DNA from: Dermatemys mawii
Lineage: Eukaryota > Chordata > Testudines > Dermatemydidae
Direction: 5' to 3'
Assembly (NCBI GenBank): GCA_007922305.1
Contig: ML677348.1
Span: 19,266,699-19,330,698, forward strand
Length of the DNA stretch: 64,000 nucleotides
The notes beneath the pieces are model-generated. The model was not told the DNA's origin. It ran no database searches and saw nothing but the letters and a program-made list of their open reading frames with translations. Shown piece after piece: positions 57,827-64,000 of the stretch (its first letter is position 1; every line of letters starts with the position of its first letter). The position numbers were made by a program, and so were the translations under genes.

Positions 57827-58450
57827 TATATTAAAGCTGCTCTTAAAATAGAGTTATTTTAGGTACAGTTTTGGGCAAGATGACATTTCACTTCATATTT
57901 TAACTGAGGAGCTGGGTGTGGCTGACATATCTGGTCAGGACCCATGAGCTAATTTGTGTAATGCGTATTTTCTTTATCAACATTGTTTTAAAACTCACTT
58001 TAAAAAAAAAAGTTGATATGTAACATTGTGCTGCACCATGAGTTACATTACTTGCTTCACATTATGCAATGCCATAAAATGTCAAAGGCACTTTCAAGGT
58101 GAAAAGCCATGAGATGACTCATCAACTGAAAATCACGAAAAAACAATTTCCCCCAAATTGTGGTTTGGAGCTAAATATAGCTTTTAAAGAAAAACAGTAT
58201 TTTAAATAACCAGCAGTCTGCAAAATGCTGTGGAACAGTTGTTCACTACAAAAACTTCTTGTTATATTGGAGTGCTGTGGATGCTAAAAATATCTTCACT
58301 GTGTGCAGGTCATTGGTATAACCATATTGTTGTTTTTATGTATTGTATTGTGATCATACTAGGAACCCTGGTCAGGGACCAAAATCTCACTATGCTAGGT
58401 GCTGCCTGTTCTAAAGCTCTAGATTTTTTGCTACACTGCTTAAGTATGGG

Positions 58451-58516
58451 CCTGATCCAAAGCCCACTGAAGTCAACCATCTTATTCCCATTGACTTCAG
58501 TGGGCTTTGGATCAGG
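58451..58516. repeat. Small palindrome, 26-bp arms
   Basis: cctgatccaaagcccactga (58451 onward) pairs exactly with tcagtgggctttggatcagg (ending 58516) around a 14-bp loop. Similar 'gatccaaagcccattgaagt' palindromes are widespread in turtle and crocodile DNA. Confidence 0.9.
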
Positions 58517-60905
58517 TTGTCTGTCTCTTGAAACATTTCCAGAAAAGCCTAAGACATCTGGTTCTATAAGTGTAAACTGTCTATTGTAATTTAGATTACA
58601 CTAAAGATGCATCCTCCACACCCAGTCATCCCAGCTACAATGGACCTAATCCAGCTAACTCTGATTAATGGGAGTTTTGCCACTTCCTTAAATGGAAGCA
58701 GAACTGGCCCTAAAATGTGGTAATCTATTTCTGAATAAAGAAACAGGTATAATAGACAATTCCTTTTCACAAGCTACATGCAGCTATCTATACTGTGTAT
58801 TAATTTGAGTGGCCCTGATTCTCTTTTCAGTTAGACTTGTGTAAATCAAGAGAAACCCCACTGAAGTCAACAGAAAAAATAATGCAAGAAGAGATTGAGG
58901 CCCAAAGTTCCTAGAGCTAAAATTGACTGTGGGAGACAAGCTCTGGGGGATGCATTCACAAAAGCTGGAATAAATTACTAAATCCAATGAATCAGGCACT
59001 CATATTATTTGGTTTAAGAAACTTTTTTTTTTTATTTTAAGGAACCATTCTTACCTATATAAAATAATGTGGCGTAGGTTCTGTACTCTGCTAAGGTCCT
59101 TTTATGACACCTCACAGAGTAGAATAGCAAATATTTCAGAGCAGGTGTGGCACAGGCTTCTGCACAGCTCTAAACTGATTTTTTTGCATGCAGAGAGACA
59201 AGGGAGGTGAGATAATATCTTTCATTGGACCAACTTCTGTTGCTAAAAGAGACAAGCTTCTTCATGCATGCAGTTGGGAGTGGCTGGAGTGGGATGCGGA
59301 CTGGCTAGAACACACCAGTTATCCTGAGCTATCAAAGAGCTACTCTAACTTCAGCAGGAGGCTGCACTGGCCCCTATAGCAGCTCGAAATATGAGAAGTT
59401 CAAAAATGAGCATAGAATCTGGCCCTATGTCTTCTGAATGTTACAGTCATCTGCTATTTTAGACTGAGTGCCCTACATCATACTGTTTCCACTATAGTGG
59501 TTGATCTATCTATGACCATCATGAAGCTGGATGTATATCTCATGAAGACATCTGGCTCCAGCCCCTTGGACTGCTGTGATCCTGACTCTGCGGTGACCCT
59601 CCCCCTGCCTCCTCCCAGTAGAATGGCCTTCTGTCACTAGAGGCCCACACCTAGGGCCCAACTAAATCAAGCCCTCAGTGTTCAAATGCTAGGGTACAAT
59701 AGAGGACAGAACACTCTACTCCGAAAATGCTGGTCCAGTAACCACCTTTGGCCAGACTGAGGACATTGACTAAAACATGGTTCAATCCTATTCGATCTAC
59801 AGTACAAGACTGATCCATTTTTTAACAATGTTTTGTGCTGCTATTTTGTAACTCCATTCCCCAGCAACTCCCTGTAGTGTAGATAGGCCTAAACTGCTAA
59901 TGTAGGGAAAGAGAGAAACCAGTAGAAAAATGCAAACTCACAGGGAACACAGAAACAGATGTAAGGCCCCAGCAGATTGAAAACATACCCACTACCTGAC
60001 TAGATCCTAGAACACTTTCTGGTTAGAGGAGTCTGATTTTTTTTTTTCCCCACTTTTCTGATAAAAAAAGAGAAATGTGGTTCTGATTACTCTCAGCAGT
60101 GAATAACTGACCAATGAATTTCCAAGTAGGATTCCATTTTCACATCACCCAATACAATGTTGTGAAAAGTTAATTGACATGATGTCTACCATCTGCCAAA
60201 AATATATATTTTAAAAATAGTAGAGAGGATACTGAACATGACTGTAAAATGTGAAACACATGCTGTACATTGTTGTCCTATCAGTGAGCAAGTTCCTGGC
60301 ATGTGTCATGAAGTTGTTAGACTTGTGGTTTTTTTTTTTTTTTTTTAAAGTAGGCATTCACTGTGATTATGTTTGACTTGAGGAGTGCAGTGTTACCACA
60401 AGTGAACAAGAAACTTAGGCATTATTCTTCACTTGTTAGGGAAAGGGGCAGATTTATGATAGATTATTCAGATGCTTTCAAATTTTTACTTTCCCAAAAG
60501 AGAAAAATAATTACTAAAAGGAATATTTATGTCTTTAATTTCATGATAACCTAACCACTTAGGATGCAAAAAAATATTTGTAGTGTCCAAGCAGGTAGAA
60601 TGCATATTACAGGACAAAGAAAACAACAATAGCTCAGCCTCAAAGAAATTGCAATCTAATTTTAGACATGACATGATGGCAAAGGTAGTGAGAAGTAGAG
60701 AAACAACTGGTGAGGTAGGAAAAAGGTTATGCTAATAAGATTATGTGGTTATGTATATTTCTAGAGGATTCAATTCAAAGTTTTTATTTTTAAGTAATGA
60801 TGATTCTTGAGTCATTTCTTGTGGGCACTGCAGAAGTGAATCATAAGGCAAGATCTGAATAAATGCATAGTGACTTGGAAGACCAGAAACGGGAGCATTA
60901 GTAAG
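58517..60905. other. Mostly unassigned DNA with a Penelope end fragment
   Basis: 59196-59275 ('gacaagggaggtgagataat', 'ttcattggaccaacttctgt', 'agagacaagcttc') matches the Penelope terminal repeat at 7750. A fragment at about 58352-58410 ('aatctcactatgctaggtgctg') resembles the repeat at 62765. A T-run lies at 60331-60346. No gene is seen. Confidence 0.5.
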
Positions 60906-60924
60906 GGGAGCGGGGGCATCTAGT

Positions 60925-61262
60925 CCAACTCCCTGCTCAAAGCAGGAGCAATCCCCAACTACACAATCCCAGCCAGGACTTTGTCAAGCCTGACCTTAAA
61001 AACCTGCAAGGAAGGAGATTCTACCACCTCCCTAGGTAACCCATTCCAGTGCTTCACCACCTGCCTACTGAAAAAGTTTTTCCTAATATCCAACCTACAT
61101 CTCCCCCACTGCAACGTGAGACCATGACTCCTTGTTCTGTCACCTCGTACCACTGAGAACAGTCTAGATCCATCCTCTTTGGAACCACGTTTCAGGTAGT
61201 TGAAAGCAGCTATCAAATCCCCCCTCCCCCCATTCTTCCCTTCTGCAGACTTCAAGCTCCCG
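60925..61262 (-). mobile_element. CR1 LINE 3' end, reverse orientation
   Basis: Reverse-strand CR1 tail: 'catctagtccaactccctgc', 'ccttaaaaacctgcaaggaa', 'cctaggtaacccattccagt' and 'tatccaacctacatctcccc'. The minus-strand frame 60959-61255 ends '[20 protein letters not shown]', the CR1 ORF2 C-terminus. It abuts the SPRYD7 CpG island. Confidence 0.93.
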
Positions 61263-61339
61263 CCCTGTTCCTAGTTTAGGGTGCGGTGGCCTCAGCCCCT
61301 CAGCTGGACCTGGGGGAGTAACTCTAAGGGGGTGGGGGG

Positions 61340-62130
61340 TTGTGAGCCTTTCAAGCCCTGCACTGACTACGCGCCCTGCTGGGTCTGAGCTCCCCCGGCG
61401 GTTGGCCGCTCTCGAGGTGGGTCCTCCGCGGGGACGCGCCATCTCCCCCTCCCGCGCCGCTCTCCGGGCCTGGGCCCAGGCGCCGGGCTGGCAGGGCCCC
61501 GCCCAAGCCCTAGACCGGGCGGGCCTCGAGGCTCCCGCCGCCGCCGGCCGAGCCTCCCGCGCGCCGAGTCCTCCCAGCCTGCAGGGGGCGCGACGTCACC
61601 CGCCCTGCGCCCCGTGCGCGCCGCTCCCTGCTCGCCCGCCCGCCGGGCCAGGCCCAGCCCAGCCCGCGGCTCGGCCCCAGGGAGCGATGGCGGCCTCGGT
61701 GTTCTGCTGCCTGCGTTGGTGCGGGGACGGCGGCGCCGGGCACATCCCGCTGAAGGAGATGCCCGCGGTGCAGCTGGACACGCAGCACATGGGTAAGGGG
61801 AGGGGGGGCGCGCCCCGCCCCGAGACATTCTCCGCAGCACGGGCCGGGGAGCGCCGAGTCCGGCCCCGCGAAAGCCGGGCGGGGGACGCGGGGTCCGCCC
61901 CCCGGTTTGATGCGGCTCCAGTCGCCGTCGGGTTGTTTCGCTCCGGCTCGTCCTGTTTCCTCGACCTCCGGTAACGGTCCTCGGCCACCGCCCCAGGCTG
62001 CTCTCGCCCCCCTGCTTCACCCCGGGGGGTCGGGGAGCACCAAGTGCCGCCGCCTGGTGCCGTTTGACGCACCAGCCGCGTTAGCCGGGCTCCTTTGGGC
62101 TGCGAGACGGGGGCGGAGAGTGAGTGTTTC
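61340..62130. promoter_or_regulatory. SPRYD7: CpG island, SPRYD7 promoter
   Basis: About 800 bp is very rich in CpG around the first exon. A CRE-like GACGTCAC at 61592-61599 lies about 90 bp upstream of the start codon, with many GC boxes (gggcgg-type) nearby. No TATA box is seen. Open frames of 200 or more codons on both strands (61342-61974, 61367-62225) are side effects of GC richness. Confidence 0.85.
61687..61792 (+). CDS. SPRYD7: SPRYD7 exon 1 (N-terminus)
   Basis: SPRYD7 (C13orf1/CLLD6) is a small SPRY-domain protein of about 196 residues with no settled function. The exon encodes 35 full codons plus one base, starting 'MAASVFCCLRWCGDGGAG' and ending 'VQLDTQHM' plus a first G of the next glycine. 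This matches the family's cysteine-rich N-terminus and its 'HIPLKEMPAVQLDTQHMG' segment. The ATG at 61687 lies in a cgATGg context. The donor is G|gtaagg at 61792/61793. The SPRY domain itself is encoded by later exons beyond the window. The gene faces away from TRIM13, as in mammals. Confidence 0.95.
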
Positions 62131-62447
62131 GGCAGCACCGAGCTCCTCGAGCAGTCGTCCGGACTGAACGGGGGTGAGGCTTTCCCCGCAAATAAAAGAC
62201 CAGGGGCCTGTGCTAGGAATCTCACCGTTTCTCTTGTTTGGTTTTTCAGTGAATCTGTTTGTCTTGTCAGATGTCTTTAGTGCCATGTACATGGCAACGT
62301 GTTAAAAACGAATGCCGTAGTCCCTGTTAACGGGGCTAGAGAATGATATTTAGAAGAATTCCCCCAAGTCCTGAGGGCTCCCCCCACTCAGATGAACCCG
62401 TTAAAGAAGAAGCCTGGCTGAATAGTTAGGTTTTGCATCAAGAATCA

Positions 62448-62632
62448 GAGGGGTAGCTGTGTTAGTCTGGATCTGCAAAAGCAACAGAGGTCTGTGGCAC
62501 CTTATAGACTAACAAACATATTGGAGCATAAGCTTTTGTGGGCTAATATCCACTTCGTCGGATGCGTCATGCACGAAAGCTTAAGCTCCAATACGTTTGT
62601 TAGTGTATAAGGTGCAACAGGACTCTAGGTTT
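62448..62632. mobile_element. Palindromic Penelope-like terminal repeat
   Basis: Arms 'cttatagactaacaaacata' / 'tacgtttgttagtgtataag' and 'gagcataagcttttgtgggc' / 'cacgaaagcttaagctcc' are inverted, the same layout as 19330-19520. The left end is 'gaggggtagctgtgttagtc'. The hammerhead-like core is worn: the minus strand of the left arm reads CCGACGA, a stem, then CAAAAGC. Confidence 0.75.
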
Positions 62633-62764
62633 TACAGTATTCCACAAAGGCCACCAAACTCACGATCTGTCAGATCAACAAAGCAGCAAATTTCACAGCT
62701 GATTTGCTTTCACTGATCATGTCCTGTCCCCAGATATGCTGATCTAGGGATGTTCAGCCTGAGT

Positions 62765-62900
62765 ATTTATTATTATTTTACATGTATATTGCAATAGCAT
62801 CTAAAGGCCGCAGCCAGGTTGGGCGCAATTATGCTAGGCATGATACGAATGTATGACAAATGACTGTCCCTCCCCAAAGAGCTTACAGGCCAAGGTGATC
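62765..62900 (+). repeat. Unclassified dispersed repeat
   Basis: Words such as 'caatagcatctaaaggccgc', 'attatgctaggcatgatacg' and 'tccccaaagagcttacaggc' form a pattern common in reptile DNA. A shorter relative lies at about 58352-58410. I cannot assign a class. Confidence 0.55.
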
Positions 62901-63141
62901 TTAGTTATATAATTGTGAGGTTATGGCACAAAAATAAATGCTCTCTAAGGCACATAGAGCCTAATAAAAGGCTAAGTCACAAACAACACCTTGTGTTTCA
63001 TTTGGAAGCTAATTGGAATTCCAGAGTCTCTGAAGTACTGGTGTAATATGATCCCAGCATGAAAATGTTGTTAAGTAACCAGGCAGCAGTATTCTGCTCT
63101 AGTTTTAGTATTAGACTGGCAGTTTATGGTCCAGGCTTAGG

Positions 63142-63200
63142 TGTCTCCAGACTCCTTGTTGTTTTTTGGATACAGGCTCACAGGGCTACTAGTAATCAGC
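63142..63200 (+). mobile_element. Penelope-like 3' tail fragment
   Basis: 'agactccttgttgttttttg' followed by 'atacaggctcacagggctac' corresponds to the usual Penelope tail, 'gactccttgttgtttttg..gatacagactaacacggctac'. Confidence 0.6.
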
Positions 63201-63299
63201 TGAGGCCTCAAGGGTTAACCCATTGTTGTTAATATAGTCTCAAACTCTACAAGGCAGCACGAATGGAGGGAGGGGAGACAGCATGGCAGACAGACACAC

Positions 63300-63795
63300 A
63301 CACTGTGTGTGGGAGAAAGAGAGAGATGCTCATTGCCCCTTTAAGTACGCTGACTCTATTCTCAGTACTCTGCCTTGTTAAGTAGATCAGCAAATTGAGA
63401 CGTAATCTGCTGCCAGGAAGCTCCCTCTGTCCTGAGCTCTGTTGTGTGTCCCTATCTCCTCCCTTCCCCCTGCCGCTCTGTGGAGTAAGTGGGGTGCAGG
63501 AGCAGGGAGGAGGGGACACCCTGACATTATCGTCTCTCCTTCCCCGCACAGCGAGCAGGAGGCTCTGGGAAGCAGCTCCAAGGCAGAGGGGAGGAGCAAC
63601 ACACAGCTGTGTGGGGAGGGATAGTTGAACTGCTGGCAATTGATAGCCTGCTGGGCGGCTCCGTACAGGGAACTTAGGGGGATGGGAGCTGCCAAACAAC
63701 GTTATAAAGGCACATTGCGCAACTTTAAAAGAGCATGTTCTCTGATTGATCAGCAACGCAACAGTGAAACAGTGTTAACCAGGACGACTTTAAGT
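63300..63795 (-). mobile_element. Tigger/pogo-like element (putative)
   Basis: The right end reads 'aaccaggacgactttaagtc' then 'aggagttacta' followed by TA, the reverse of a Tigger-type terminus. The interior ('ttgcccctttaagtacgctg', 'gggaagcagctccaaggcag', 'attgatagcctgctgggcgg') is a repeat I know from turtle DNA. The left end is not resolved. The frames here (for example 63247-63756 minus) are not genes. Confidence 0.5.
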
Positions 63796-64000
63796 CAGGA
63801 GTTACTATAAATGATTGTAAGCTATGCTGCAGGGATATTTGAGGAAATGTTGTAATCCAAATGCTGCCTTAAAGCCTGAGCGGAGAAATTAAAGAATATG
63901 ATTTTAAACAGATGAACTCTAGCTGAAAGATGAGCTAGCCTATAAACACATCCTTTCTTTACTTGAAAGCTCTGCATAACCTAATTCAGGTAGACTAATG

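Larger units (their letters stand above)
61793..64000 (+). other. SPRYD7: SPRYD7 intron 1 (continues past the window)
   Basis: The intron starts at the gtaagg donor. It contains the distal CpG island, Penelope remnants (62448-62632 and 63142-63200), an unclassified dispersed repeat (62765-62900) and a Tigger-like element (63300-63795). No further exon was recognised up to 64000. Confidence 0.85.

Noticed and set aside
61342..62225. Frames of 209-217 codons around SPRYD7 exon 1
   Set aside because: Same GC effect. The plus-strand frame shares the real exon but reads through its splice donor, and the minus-strand frames have no family resemblance.

Overview
The window is vertebrate nuclear DNA, most likely from a cryptodiran turtle. 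It has long introns, two CpG islands and no bacterial-style operons. Its repeats are typical of turtles: CR1 LINEs, a Cry I-type tRNA-derived SINE whose 3' end looks like CR1, Penelope-like and DIRS-like retroelements, and many hAT, PIF/Harbinger-like and Tigger-like DNA transposons. The organism call comes from this repeat mix and from family knowledge, not from a database search.

Three conserved genes can be supported. They form the block known from human 13q14. KCNRG is on the minus strand, with exon 2 at 27916-28168 and exon 1 at 32140-32718. TRIM13 is on the minus strand, with its coding exon at 34930-36159 and an inferred non-coding first exon ending at 38163 in a CpG island. SPRYD7 is on the plus strand; only its first coding exon (61687-61792) lies inside, in a second CpG island, and the rest runs past position 64000. 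TRIM13 encodes an ER-anchored RING E3 ligase. KCNRG is a soluble T1-domain relative of Kv channels. SPRYD7 is a small SPRY-domain protein. TRIM13 and SPRYD7 are divergently transcribed, with about 23 kb of repeat-rich DNA between their islands. KCNRG exon 1 carries a cluster of small indels, so as written it does not encode a full protein.

The rest is mostly mobile-element debris, much of it nested. 1-7.7 kb has CR1 tails, an LTR-like segment and two Tigger-like elements. 7.7-12.1 kb has a Penelope-like element with inverted ends, split by a GC-rich insertion. 13.2-17.3 kb has a DIRS-like element with a SINE and a hAT element inside it. 18-25 kb has CR1, a palindromic Penelope remnant containing a hammerhead-ribozyme-like core, a degenerate hAT, and nested Harbinger-like elements. 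The KCNRG intron holds a 1.6 kb fold-back hAT. 38.9-45.1 kb has two long CR1 copies in opposite orientation, each hit by a short hAT. 46.9-57.2 kb has several hAT and MITE insertions, one with a decayed ZMYM1-like transposase, plus a gag-like fragment with an internal inverted duplication. Two further hairpins lie at 57.7 and 58.5 kb.

I found no rRNA, tRNA gene, CRISPR array or convincing microRNA. The miR-15a/16-1 cluster, which belongs to this neighbourhood in other vertebrates, was not seen and probably lies before position 1. Coordinates of degraded repeats are approximate; those with target-site duplications are given to the base.
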